Assembly: GCF_000710915.1 (NCBI RefSeq)
Contig: NZ_BAUA01000119.1
Span: 1-62,715 of the forward strand
DNA: 62,715 nucleotides
Source: Nocardia brasiliensis IFM 10847
GTDB lineage: Bacteria; Actinomycetota; Actinomycetes; Mycobacteriales; Mycobacteriaceae
Direction: 5' to 3'
The notes beneath the pieces were generated by a model. It ran no database searches. It worked only from the letters and a program-made list of their open reading frames with translations, and had not been told where the DNA came from. Positions 25,063 through 33,361 of the stretch are shown here, piece by piece (the stretch's first letter is position 1; the number at the start of each line of letters is the position of its first letter). The position numbers and the translations under genes were made by a program.

Positions 25063-25989
25063 ATGGCCATCGCAATGGACTTCGACGACATGCTCACCAA
25101 GATCAAGAACCGGCAGTGGGCGCTGGCCGATATCGACTGGGACGCACCGGGTGCCGAGACGATCTCGCCCGAACTGCACGCCCGGCTCAAGCCGTTCATG
25201 GCCGACCTGATGTGGATCGAGAACGTCGGCGCGCGCGGTTTCGCCGCCATGGCCAAGAAGGCGCCCACCGAAACGCTGCGCGAGATCTACCGGTACTTCC
25301 ACGCCGAGGAGCAGCGTCACGCCAATGCCGAGCTGGCGCTGATGCGGCGCTGGGGCATGCTCGAGGGCGACGAGATCCCGCAGCCGAACGTGAACGTCAA
25401 GCTGGTGATCGACTTCCTGGACAAGTACGCCGACGACATGTCACTGTCGTTCCTCGGCACCGTGATCCCGATGCTCGAGGTCGCGCTCGACGGCGCGCTG
25501 GTCAAGTTCATCATGGACGAGATCGAGGATCCGGTCTGCCAGGAAGCCTTCAAGAAGATCAACAACGACGAATCCCGGCATCTGGCCGTAGATTTCGCGG
25601 TGATGGATCTGCTCGGCCACTCCCAGGCCCGCAAACTGTTCATCGACCTGGTGGGCGGCTGGATGAAGCCCTCGCTGATCATCGGCGTCTTGAGCTACGT
25701 GCCGCTGCTGAACAAGATGCGCGACAACATCGTCGAGATGGGCGTCGACGAGGAGAAGCTGTACGCCGCGCTGAAGCGCTACGCCAATGTCGGCGAGCGC
25801 AGCGAGTTCGCGCGCCGACTGCCGATGTACCAGATCGTGAAGATGCACGGCGGCTGGGTGATCGACCGCGGCCACCCGTACCACCTGTTCGCCGACGCAC
25901 TGGTGAAGATCACCGCGCGGGTGCCCAAGGCCCTGCTGCGCCGCGACCCGACCTGGGTCAAGGAAGTCACCTACGAGCCGGCGGCCTGA
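25063..25989 (+). CDS. Ferritin-like (probable di-iron) protein of the mymA-like operon
   Basis: 308 aa, all-helical. Two Glu...ExxH-type motifs are visible: WIENVGARGF followed by FHAEEQRHANAE, and FIMDEIEDP followed by NNDESRHLAVDF. These would bind two irons in a four-helix bundle. Such proteins are oxygenases, desaturases or oxidases; the exact reaction is unknown. AGGAG six bases before the ATG, which lies two bases after the SDR stop. This component is not part of the tuberculosis mymA operon as I know it. Confidence 0.8.
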   Translation: MAIAMDFDDMLTKIKNRQWALADIDWDAPGAETISPELHARLKPFMADLMWIENVGARGFAAMAKKAPTETLREIYRYFHAEEQRHANAELALMRRWGMLEGDEIPQPNVNVKLVIDFLDKYADDMSLSFLGTVIPMLEVALDGALVKFIMDEIEDPVCQEAFKKINNDESRHLAVDFAVMDLLGHSQARKLFIDLVGGWMKPSLIIGVLSYVPLLNKMRDNIVEMGVDEEKLYAALKRYANVGERSEFARRLPMYQIVKMHGGWVIDRGHPYHLFADALVKITARVPKALLRRDPTWVKEVTYEPAA

Positions 25990-25993
25990 CGGG

Positions 25994-27505
25994 ATGACTA
26001 TGACGAACAAAACCCTGGACGTCGCGATCATCGGCGGCGGATTCGCCGGTATCGGCGCCGCGATTCGGTTGAAGCAGAAGGGCATCGACGATTTCGCCAT
26101 CTTCGAACGGGGCGAATCCATCGGTGGCACCTGGCGCGACAACACCTATCCCGGTGCGGCGTGCGATATTCCGTCCCGGCTGTACTCCTACAGCTTCGCG
26201 CCGAATCCGGACTGGTCGCACACCTATTCGGGCAGCAACGAGATCCTCGGCTACATCGAGACGATGGTGGCGGAGTTCGGGCTCGCGCCGCATCTGCGGT
26301 TCGGCCACAACGTAACCGGCATCGTCTTCGACGAGGCGGCCGGACGCTGGGAGATCTCGGTCGAGGGCCGCGCCGACACGGTGCTCGCCCGCACCGTGGT
26401 GCTCGCCTCGGGCCCGCTGGCCAACGCGAGCTTCCCGAACATCCGCGGCATCGAAAGCTATGCCGGGCACAAGATCCACAGCGCCCGGTGGGATCACGAC
26501 TACGACTTCACCGGTAAGAAGGTCGCCGTCGTCGGCACCGGAGCCAGTGCGGTGCAGATCATTCCGGAGCTGGTCGACAAGGCAGCCTCGGTCAAGGTCT
26601 TCCAGCGCACACCGGGCTGGGTGCTGCCGCGGGTGAACCGGCGGACAAACGCGGTCACCAGGGAGCTCTACCGCCGGGTGCCCGCCGCCGAGCAGCTGGC
26701 TCGGCAGGCCTGGTTCTACGGCCACGAGTCGGTCGCGCTCGGCGTGGTCTGGAACACCCCGCTCACCCGGGTGGTCGAGCTGGTCGGCAAAGCCCAATTA
26801 CGCAGGCAGGTCAAGGATCCGTGGCTGCGCAGGCAGCTCACGCCGGATTTCCGGGCGGGCTGCAAGCGGCTCCTGATGACCGACGACTACTACCCGGCGC
26901 TGCAACGGGACAACTGCAAGCTGATCACCTGGCCCATCGCCACCCTGTCCGAACGCGGTATCCGCACCGCGGAAGGCATTGAGCACCACGCGGATTGCAT
27001 CGTATTCGCGACCGGTTTCGATGTATCCAAGACCGGCACGCCGATTCCGGTGGTCGGCCGCGACGGACGGGTGCTCGCCGACGAATGGTCGCGCGGCGCA
27101 TACGCGTTCAAGAGCGTCGCGGTGTCCGGGTATCCGAACATGTTCCTCACGTTCGGGCCGAACTCCGGGCCGGGCCACAATTCGGCGCTGGTGTATATGG
27201 AAGCCCAGATCGACTACCTGGTGCAGGGCATCGACACCATCCTGAAGCAGGATCTGCGCGTCCTCGATGTCCGCAAGGACCGGCAGGACCGCTACAACGA
27301 GGGCATGCAGCGCAGGCTCACCGGCACCACCTGGAACTCGGGCTGCAAGAGCTGGTATCTCACCGAGGACGGTTTCAACGCCACGATGTACCCGGGCTTC
27401 GCCTCCCAGTACGTCAATCAGCTGCGCACCGTCGACCTCGCCGACTACACGGTGGTGCCGTCGGCCGGTCAGGTGCGCAAGACGCGGATCGCGGCGGTTT
27501 CTTAG
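25994..27505 (+). CDS. Baeyer-Villiger-type flavin monooxygenase (MymA-like)
   Basis: 503 aa. FAD motif GGGFAG (14-19) with GGTWRDNTYPGAACD, the Baeyer-Villiger fingerprint YAGHKIHSARWD (156-167), the NADPH motif VVGTGASA just after, and ATGFD near the C-terminus. Class-B monooxygenases insert oxygen next to a ketone or onto a heteroatom using NADPH and O2. It is the largest enzyme of this operon and probably acts on a lipid or steroid-like ketone supplied by the SDR. It starts four bases after the ferritin-like gene. Confidence 0.9.
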   Translation: MTMTNKTLDVAIIGGGFAGIGAAIRLKQKGIDDFAIFERGESIGGTWRDNTYPGAACDIPSRLYSYSFAPNPDWSHTYSGSNEILGYIETMVAEFGLAPHLRFGHNVTGIVFDEAAGRWEISVEGRADTVLARTVVLASGPLANASFPNIRGIESYAGHKIHSARWDHDYDFTGKKVAVVGTGASAVQIIPELVDKAASVKVFQRTPGWVLPRVNRRTNAVTRELYRRVPAAEQLARQAWFYGHESVALGVVWNTPLTRVVELVGKAQLRRQVKDPWLRRQLTPDFRAGCKRLLMTDDYYPALQRDNCKLITWPIATLSERGIRTAEGIEHHADCIVFATGFDVSKTGTPIPVVGRDGRVLADEWSRGAYAFKSVAVSGYPNMFLTFGPNSGPGHNSALVYMEAQIDYLVQGIDTILKQDLRVLDVRKDRQDRYNEGMQRRLTGTTWNSGCKSWYLTEDGFNATMYPGFASQYVNQLRTVDLADYTVVPSAGQVRKTRIAAVS

Positions 27506-27510
27506 GTGAT

Positions 27511-27551
27511 CGGTGCCGGAGATCGGGGCGATAGACTCGGCTCCGGCACCG
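27511..27551 (+). promoter_or_regulatory. Inverted repeat around the merR promoter
   Basis: Perfect 11-bp arms (CGGTGCCGGAG / CTCCGGCACCG) separated by 19 nt that hold a TAGACT -10 (27532-27537). It lies between the monooxygenase stop and the MerR-type gene. It may be an operator for autoregulation, or a hairpin that ends the operon; no U-tract follows. Confidence 0.6.
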
Positions 27552-27574
27552 TGGCGGGCGAGGAGGTGAGTTCG

Positions 27575-28333
27575 ATGGAGTACCGGATCGATGACCTCGC
27601 GCGCGCCGCGGGCACCACCACCCGCAACGTGCGCGCCTATCAGGAGCGTGGCCTGCTGCCGCCGCCGATCGGCAAGGACGGCCGGGCCAGCATCTACGAC
27701 AACTCGCATCTCGAGCGATTGCGGCTGATCGACGCGCTGTTGCAGCGCGGGTTCACCACCGCGCACATCGGCGATTTCATCACCAGCTGGGAGACCGGCA
27801 AGGACCTCACCGAGGTGCTCGGCCTGCAACACGCCGTGACCGCCTCGTGGTCGAAGGACGAGACGTTCGAGGTGCCCCGCGAGCTGATCGGCACCATTCT
27901 CGGCGCCGAGGCCGATGAGCTGGTGGACCGGCTGCGCGAGATGAAGCTGGTGCGGCTCGAGGGCGACACCGTGGTGTTCACCGACACACAGCTGCTCACC
28001 TCGTTCGCCGAACTGCACGAGTACGGCCTGGAACTGCGCACCCTCATCGAGATCTACGCCAAGGTGGCCGACCGGATCGATGACATCACCCACATCATGA
28101 TCACGGCCGCCAAACAGCACATCATCGATGAGCACGGCCCCGGCTGGCTGCCCGATACCAGCAGCGAGATCGCGGACACCACAACGATGTTGAGCAAGAT
28201 GCGGGAGCTGGCCGTGGCCTCGGTGCACGCCACGCTGGCCCGCTCGCTGGACGTGACCCTGCGCCGGGAACTCGGCGACTACCTGGCCACCGCGGCCGAA
28301 CGCGAACGCGCCCGCACCGATCCCGCCACCTAG
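27575..28333 (+). CDS. MerR-family transcriptional regulator
   Basis: 252 aa. The N-terminal winged helix is typical (MEYRIDDLARAAGTTTRNVRAYQERGLLP), with a helical C-terminal region of ~170 aa and no cysteine metal-binding pattern, suggesting an organic ligand. The frame opens earlier, but GAGGAGGTGAG just before this ATG fixes the start. By position it is the best candidate to control the mymA-like operon upstream and itself (inference). Confidence 0.88.
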   Translation: MEYRIDDLARAAGTTTRNVRAYQERGLLPPPIGKDGRASIYDNSHLERLRLIDALLQRGFTTAHIGDFITSWETGKDLTEVLGLQHAVTASWSKDETFEVPRELIGTILGAEADELVDRLREMKLVRLEGDTVVFTDTQLLTSFAELHEYGLELRTLIEIYAKVADRIDDITHIMITAAKQHIIDEHGPGWLPDTSSEIADTTTMLSKMRELAVASVHATLARSLDVTLRRELGDYLATAAERERARTDPAT

Positions 28334-28395
28334 CGCGGCGGCGGGAAATGGCCGAAACCAGCGGCTGATGAGCGCCGAAGCGCGCGCTCGGTCCG

Positions 28396-28401
28396 TACCG
28401 T
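28396..28401 (+). promoter_or_regulatory. -10 box (TACCGT) of the GT-P450 fusion gene
   Basis: TACCGT ends 6 nt before the ATG, again the leaderless arrangement. Confidence 0.5.
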
Positions 28402-28407
28402 GGTGCC

Positions 28408-30951
28408 ATGCACGTCGCGCTGTTCACCGACTTCCATCCCGACACCATGGGCGGAATCCAGACCTCGGTGCACGCCCAGCGGCGGGGGCTCGAACGCCTC
28501 GGCCACCGCGTCACCCTGTTCTGCGCGCCGCTGCCCGGCGCCGCGGACACCGACCCCGATGTGGTGGTGCTGTCCGCGCTCGGTGGTGTCGTGGTGAACG
28601 GATTCGCCATGGTGCTGCCGACCAGGGCGAACGCCCGATTGATCGACGCGGTGTTCGCCGAGCGGGGCCCGGTCGACGTCGTGCACACCCAGACCACCTA
28701 CGGCGTGGCCATCGCCGGGTTGCGCGCCGCCCGCCGGCACGGCATTCCAGTGGTGCACACCGTGCACAGCCGCGACGACGTGTTCATCCAGCACACCTCG
28801 CCCGCCCCCTACCTGGCCGCGCTGACCATGCGCGCGCTGCACGGCCGCTTCGTCGCGCACCCCGAGCGGATGCCGCGCAACGACGAATCCCGGGCGGCCA
28901 GGCATGCCTGGCACACCATGGTCGGCCAAGCCCAGGCGGCGGATCGAGTGATCGTGCCGACCAACCATTTCGCCGAGCGTCTGCGCGCGCACGGGCTGGC
29001 TCGTCCGCTGCGGGTGATCTCCAACGGCATCGATGACGCGCTGCTCGATCGGGCACAGGCCGCCCGCTCGGCCGAAACACCCACTGCCGCAACCGGGTCA
29101 CTGCGTGTGCTGTGGTGTGCCCGGCTGTCCGCGGAGAAGCGGCTGCTGGCGGCGCTCGATGCGGTGGCCGCGGTGCCGAACTGCGAGTTCGACATCTACG
29201 GTTCGGGCGATCTCGAGGATCGCGCGCGGGCGGTGATCGACACGCGCGGACTCGGGGCCCGAATACGGCTACACGGCGCGGTCGGCCAAGCCGAGTGTCT
29301 CGCCGCGATGGCGAACCACGACGTGCTACTTTTTCCCTCTTCCGGTTTCGACACACAGGGCATGGCCCTGCTGGAGGCCGCGGCGATGCGGCTGCCGGTG
29401 GTCTACTGCGATCCCGATCTGGCCGAGACCGTGCCCGACGGCGGCGGAATCCGCACCGGCGACCCGTCGGTGGCGGCGATCGCGGCGACGCTGCGGGAAT
29501 TGGCCGCCGACCCCGAACTGCTGGCGCCGATGCGCAAGATCCTCACCGAGTACACCGATTCCGCCCGACAGTCCCGGCTGACCGCGTCGATCCTGGAGGT
29601 CTACGCCGCTGCCGCACAGCAGGTTCCGGATGTGCCCACCGCGCCGGGACGGCTGCCGCTGATCGGTCACACCGCGGTTGCGCTGCGCGACGGATTGCGC
29701 TTCGTCACCTCGCTGGCCGAACTCGGGCCGATTGTGCGGATCTATCTGGGCCCGCGCCCGGCCTACCTGCTCACCACCCCGGAACTGGTCCGCGCGGTGG
29801 GTTTCGGCGAGGCAGGACAGTTCCATCGCGAGGAGTTGCGCGAGGCGATCGCCGAGGTCATCCGCGAGGCGTCCAATGTGCTCAGCGGCAAACCGCACGA
29901 GTTGCGCCGCCGGTTGATCGCGCCCGCGCTGCGGCAACGCCGTTTGAACGAATACGCCGTGGTCGCAGCGAATCTCGCGAATACCTGGTCGGCGTCGCTG
30001 CGTCCCGGGCAGCAACTCGATCTGGCCGACGAGGCGCATCGCTTGGTGCTCGACATCATCTCTTCCACCCTGTTCACCGCGGACTTCGGTGCGCAGGCTA
30101 AACGTGAAGTACAGCAAAGTATTCCGTGGCTGCTCGGGCAGGTCATCCAGCGGGCCGCGCTGCCTCCGCCGGTGCGTCGGATGCGGGCGCTGGCGAACCG
30201 TCGCTTCGCGCGCACGGCGCACCGGCTGCGTACCCAGATCGGTGCGGTGGTCGCCGAATACCGCCGTGCCGACCGCGATTTCCACGATGTGCTGTCGGAG
30301 TTGGTCCGCCATCGCGACCCGGAGACCGGTGCCCAGCTCTCCGACGAGGAGATCATCGACGAGCTGCTGCTGATGCTCGCGGCCGGCGTCGGGTCGACCG
30401 CCTCGATCCTCGGCTGGGTGTGGCACGAGATCATGCGCCAACCCCGGATCTCCGATGAAATACGCAGGGAGCTCGACGATTTCGTGGGCACCGGACAGGT
30501 CAGCGCCGAGCACGTCACGCGACTGCCCTACCTGCGCTCGGTCATCCAGGAGACGCTGCGCTTCTGGGGCCCGTGGGTCAGCACGCAGACCGCAGACGGT
30601 CCCGTCACGTTGGGCGAGACGATCTTGCCCGACGGCGCGACAGTGGTGTTCAGCCCGTACCTGATCCACCACAACCCGCACTACTATCCCGATCCCGAAA
30701 CCTTCGACCCCGACCGCTGGTTCCCCGACCGGGTCGAGGAGATCGACAAGAAGGCGATCCTGCCGTTCGGCGTCGGCAACCGGCACTGCCCCGGCAGCAA
30801 CTTCGCCCTGATGACCGTCACCCTGGCCACCGCCGCGCTTTTCGCCCGCTGGCAGCCGGTTCCCGACCCGCTCTACCAGGTCACCGCATCGAACCGCGAT
30901 TTCGTTCCCGCACCGTCCCGGATCCCGGCGGTCTTACGTCTCGCTCCGTAA
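28408..30951 (+). CDS. GT4 glycosyltransferase-cytochrome P450 fusion protein
   Basis: 847 aa in one uninterrupted frame. Residues 1 to ~395 are a GT-B glycosyltransferase of family GT4: FTDFHPDTMGGIQTSVHAQ donor/acceptor loop, VISNGIDD, ARLSAEKRL, and an E-x7-E motif with the first Glu as Asp (D315...E323). From ~410 (APGRLPLIGHT) to the end is a cytochrome P450: I-helix AAGVGSTAS (658-666), ExxR at 715-718, FDPDRWFPD, and haem-binding FGVGNRHCPG with Cys794. The I-helix lacks the usual acidic residue and has Ser-Thr in the alcohol positions. Role unknown; a glycolipid that is also hydroxylated is the simplest idea. No start signal separates the halves apart from a weak GTG at 29633. Confidence 0.88.
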   Translation: MHVALFTDFHPDTMGGIQTSVHAQRRGLERLGHRVTLFCAPLPGAADTDPDVVVLSALGGVVVNGFAMVLPTRANARLIDAVFAERGPVDVVHTQTTYGVAIAGLRAARRHGIPVVHTVHSRDDVFIQHTSPAPYLAALTMRALHGRFVAHPERMPRNDESRAARHAWHTMVGQAQAADRVIVPTNHFAERLRAHGLARPLRVISNGIDDALLDRAQAARSAETPTAATGSLRVLWCARLSAEKRLLAALDAVAAVPNCEFDIYGSGDLEDRARAVIDTRGLGARIRLHGAVGQAECLAAMANHDVLLFPSSGFDTQGMALLEAAAMRLPVVYCDPDLAETVPDGGGIRTGDPSVAAIAATLRELAADPELLAPMRKILTEYTDSARQSRLTASILEVYAAAAQQVPDVPTAPGRLPLIGHTAVALRDGLRFVTSLAELGPIVRIYLGPRPAYLLTTPELVRAVGFGEAGQFHREELREAIAEVIREASNVLSGKPHELRRRLIAPALRQRRLNEYAVVAANLANTWSASLRPGQQLDLADEAHRLVLDIISSTLFTADFGAQAKREVQQSIPWLLGQVIQRAALPPPVRRMRALANRRFARTAHRLRTQIGAVVAEYRRADRDFHDVLSELVRHRDPETGAQLSDEEIIDELLLMLAAGVGSTASILGWVWHEIMRQPRISDEIRRELDDFVGTGQVSAEHVTRLPYLRSVIQETLRFWGPWVSTQTADGPVTLGETILPDGATVVFSPYLIHHNPHYYPDPETFDPDRWFPDRVEEIDKKAILPFGVGNRHCPGSNFALMTVTLATAALFARWQPVPDPLYQVTASNRDFVPAPSRIPAVLRLAP

Positions 30952-30954
30952 CCG

Positions 30955-31386
30955 GTGAGATCCACGGCGTCGCGTCGTCAGGAGAGGTATGGACACCATC
31001 CCGATGGCAGCCCGCACATGACCGCGGTGGGCGCGCTGTGGCTCGACGGCGCGGTCGTGTTCATCACCGGCGCGCGAAGCCGCAAGGGCCGCAACCTCGC
31101 TCGGGACCCGCGCTGCGCGGTCAGCCTCTCGCTGCACGACTTCGATCTGGTCATCGAGGGGACGGCAAGTCAGGTCACCGACCCGGTGGTGGTGGCCGAG
31201 GTCGCCGCGAGGTACGCCGCGGACGGGTGGCCCGCCGCCCCCGACGCGACCGGGCAGGCGCTCACCGCCGAGTACAGCGCGCCGTCGGCGGGACCGCCGC
31301 CGTGGCACGTCTATCGGATCAGCGCGGAGTCGGCGACAGCCCTGTCCACGGTGGAGCCCGGCGGAGCGACCCGCTGGACGTTCTGA
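30955..31386 (+). CDS. FMN-binding split-barrel (PNPOx-like) protein, N-terminus shortened
   Basis: 143 codons from a GTG three bases after the P450 stop; an ATG at 31018 would give 122 aa. HPDGSPHMTAVGALWLDGAVVF then RKGRNLARDPRCAVSLS matches the flavin/F420-dependent oxidoreductase split barrel. The first strand, normally ~20-30 residues before HPDG, is replaced by Arg-rich sequence unlike the family. Either the N-terminus was lost or the protein is truncated and inactive. No good ribosome site is seen. Confidence 0.6.
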   Translation: MRSTASRRQERYGHHPDGSPHMTAVGALWLDGAVVFITGARSRKGRNLARDPRCAVSLSLHDFDLVIEGTASQVTDPVVVAEVAARYAADGWPAAPDATGQALTAEYSAPSAGPPPWHVYRISAESATALSTVEPGGATRWTF

Positions 31387-31564
31387 GCGCATCGGCCGCG
31401 GCTGGATCCGCCCTGCCGAGCGGGTGCGGACCACGTACGCTACGTGGGGCGCGTTGTTCACAGCGCACCAGCGCGGAGCTCGGTGAGCACTGGTGCGGCG
31501 ACGGCGCCGGCACGGGTACCCGTTTGATACGGCGGGGCCGACCGTCGAGGGGATGGAGCCGGTT

Positions 31565-32659
31565 ATGGCATCCGGGCAATCGAGAGTTCCGCCGCAGGTG
31601 GTGGTCCGCGCCGTCGAGCTGATCCGCTACGGGGTGTCGGTCGCCTATCGCAAGCTGGTACCCGGCCACATCGCGGTGATGGAACTGCTCGCCGCCGGCT
31701 GGCTCACCCAGGCGATCCACGCCGCCGCCGAACTCGGCATCGCCGACGTGCTCGCGGACGGCCCGCGCAGCGGGGCCGACCTGGCCGAACAGGTCGGAGC
31801 CGACGAGGACGGGCTGCACCGGCTGCTGCGCTTGCTCATCGCCTACGGCATCTTCACCCGCCGCCGCGACGGCAGGTACGCGCTCACGCCGATGGGCAAA
31901 GCATTGCGCCGCGACAGTGCCGTTTCGCTGCGCGACGCGGCGCTGTTCTTCGGCTCCGCAGTGCACCGCGACCACTGGTCGCATCTGGTCGACGCGGTGC
32001 GTACCGGCAAGCCGGTCGGCCAAGCGCTGCACGGCATGTCGTTCTTCGAGCACGTACAGGCCAACCGCGAACTCGGCAGGCTCTTCGACAACGCGATGAC
32101 CAGCATCGGCACCCTCTCGCTCGGGCCACTGCTCGCCGCCTACGATTTCACCCGCTTCGCCACCGTCGTCGACGTCGGCGGCGGCGAAGGCACGCTCATC
32201 GCCGAAATCCTGCGCAGCGCACCGGAATCCACCGGCATCCTGTTCGATCTACCCGAGGTCGCCGAGGCCGCGGCCGACCATCTCGCCGCACGCGGCGTGG
32301 CCGAGCGATGCACCATCGAGCGCGGCTCGTTCTTCGACACGGTGCCGCGGGGCGGCGACGTCTATATCCTCAAGCACATCCTGCACGACTGGCCGGAGCA
32401 GGACGCGGGACGCATCCTCAGCGCGGTCCGCGCGGCGATGAAACCCGGTGCGCGCCTGGTGATCGTCGAGCTGGTGCTGCCGGAGAACAATCACCCGCAC
32501 CCGGGCAAGTTCGTCGATCTGGAGATGCTGGTGAACGTCGGCGGGCGCGAACGCACGGCCGCGGAGTATCGAGAGTTCTTGGCACGCTACGGCTTCACCT
32601 TGCAGCGGGTGATCCCGACGGTGTCGCCGGACAATATTCTCGAGGCCGTGCCGAACTGA
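31565..32659 (+). CDS. SAM-dependent O-methyltransferase (plant/PKS type)
   Basis: 364 aa. A dimerisation winged helix (WLTQAIHAAAELGIADVLADG, LHRLLRLLIAYGIF) precedes the Rossmann domain with VVDVGGGEGTL, a catalytic-His region LKHILHDWPE and the acidic LPENNHPHPG. These enzymes methylate hydroxyls of aromatic or polyketide natural products. Upstream in-frame codons exist, but GGAG six bases before this ATG is the best signal; ATG 31553 is an alternative. No biosynthetic partner is directly next to it. Confidence 0.85.
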   Translation: MASGQSRVPPQVVVRAVELIRYGVSVAYRKLVPGHIAVMELLAAGWLTQAIHAAAELGIADVLADGPRSGADLAEQVGADEDGLHRLLRLLIAYGIFTRRRDGRYALTPMGKALRRDSAVSLRDAALFFGSAVHRDHWSHLVDAVRTGKPVGQALHGMSFFEHVQANRELGRLFDNAMTSIGTLSLGPLLAAYDFTRFATVVDVGGGEGTLIAEILRSAPESTGILFDLPEVAEAAADHLAARGVAERCTIERGSFFDTVPRGGDVYILKHILHDWPEQDAGRILSAVRAAMKPGARLVIVELVLPENNHPHPGKFVDLEMLVNVGGRERTAAEYREFLARYGFTLQRVIPTVSPDNILEAVPN

Positions 32660-32689
32660 ATTCGTTCGTCTTGTAGGCCTGCCAAGCGT

Positions 32690-33265
32690 CTACTCGGCGG
32701 TCAACGCTGCACCGACCACCGTGGTCACCACCCGGATGACGGCAGCGGTATCCGGCGGCGGTCCCGTGCGGTCGGCGAACAGCAGGTGCCCCGTGCCGAT
32801 CAAAGCGGGTGCGAGCGCGTCGATATCGGCATGCTGCGCGATCCGGCCGTGCCCGCGTTCGGCGGCGAGATATTCCGCCAGCATCGCCGTCGCCTCCGAC
32901 ATCAGCGGCAGCCCGGTCGGCCACCGGTGACGCAGCCTGGCGCGCAACTCGTCCCGGAACGTGACCAGGCTGACGATCGCCACTGCGACCGACTCGAATA
33001 TCGATGTCAGTGCGTCCGAGAGGTGTTCGACGACAGAGCCGGTGCCCGCCGACACATACAGTGCGGCGGAAAGTTGTTCCAGCTTGGCGACACGATCCAG
33101 CACCAATTCGGCCAGGAAATCGTCGAAGTCGGCGAAATGCCGGTGCAGCACGCCTTTCGCGCACCCCGCCTCCGTGGTTACCGCCCGACTCGTCAGCGCG
33201 CTCGGCCCGTCTCGGCGCATGATCCGTTCGGCGGCGTCGAACAACTGTGCGCGCACGTCACGCAT
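32690..33265 (-). CDS. TetR-family repressor
   Basis: 191 aa. N-terminal HTH (AQLFDAAERIMRRDGPSALTSRAVTTEAGCAKGVLHRHF, seen over residues ~5-45) and a helical ligand domain. ATG 33265 is chosen over the ATG 27 nt upstream because GGGAG lies 5 nt before it, whereas the upstream ATG abuts its own ribosome site. It is divergent from a methyltransferase gene whose promoter carries two matching palindromes, so it very probably represses that gene. Confidence 0.88.
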   Translation of the reverse strand: MRDVRAQLFDAAERIMRRDGPSALTSRAVTTEAGCAKGVLHRHFADFDDFLAELVLDRVAKLEQLSAALYVSAGTGSVVEHLSDALTSIFESVAVAIVSLVTFRDELRARLRHRWPTGLPLMSEATAMLAEYLAAERGHGRIAQHADIDALAPALIGTGHLLFADRTGPPPDTAAVIRVVTTVVGAALTAE

Positions 33266-33316
33266 GGCGACTCCCGTTGGCACCGTGTACATCTCCCTTC
33301 GTCACCAAACCCGCCC

Positions 33317-33361
33317 TTGCCGAGTGGGCACTTGCCCATTTACAGTGGGCGCATGCCCACT
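33317..33361 (+). promoter_or_regulatory. Methyltransferase promoter with two TetR-type operators
   Basis: -35 TTGCCG (33317-33322) and -10 TACAGT (33341-33346) with an 18-bp spacer. Operator 1 (33323-33340, AGTGGGCACTTGCCCATT) fills the spacer exactly. Operator 2 (33344-33361, AGTGGGCGCATGCCCACT) covers the -10 end and the ATG. Both follow AGTGGGC-N4-GCCCA-N-T, and their centres are 21 bp apart, two helical turns, so two dimers could bind on one face. Confidence 0.8.
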
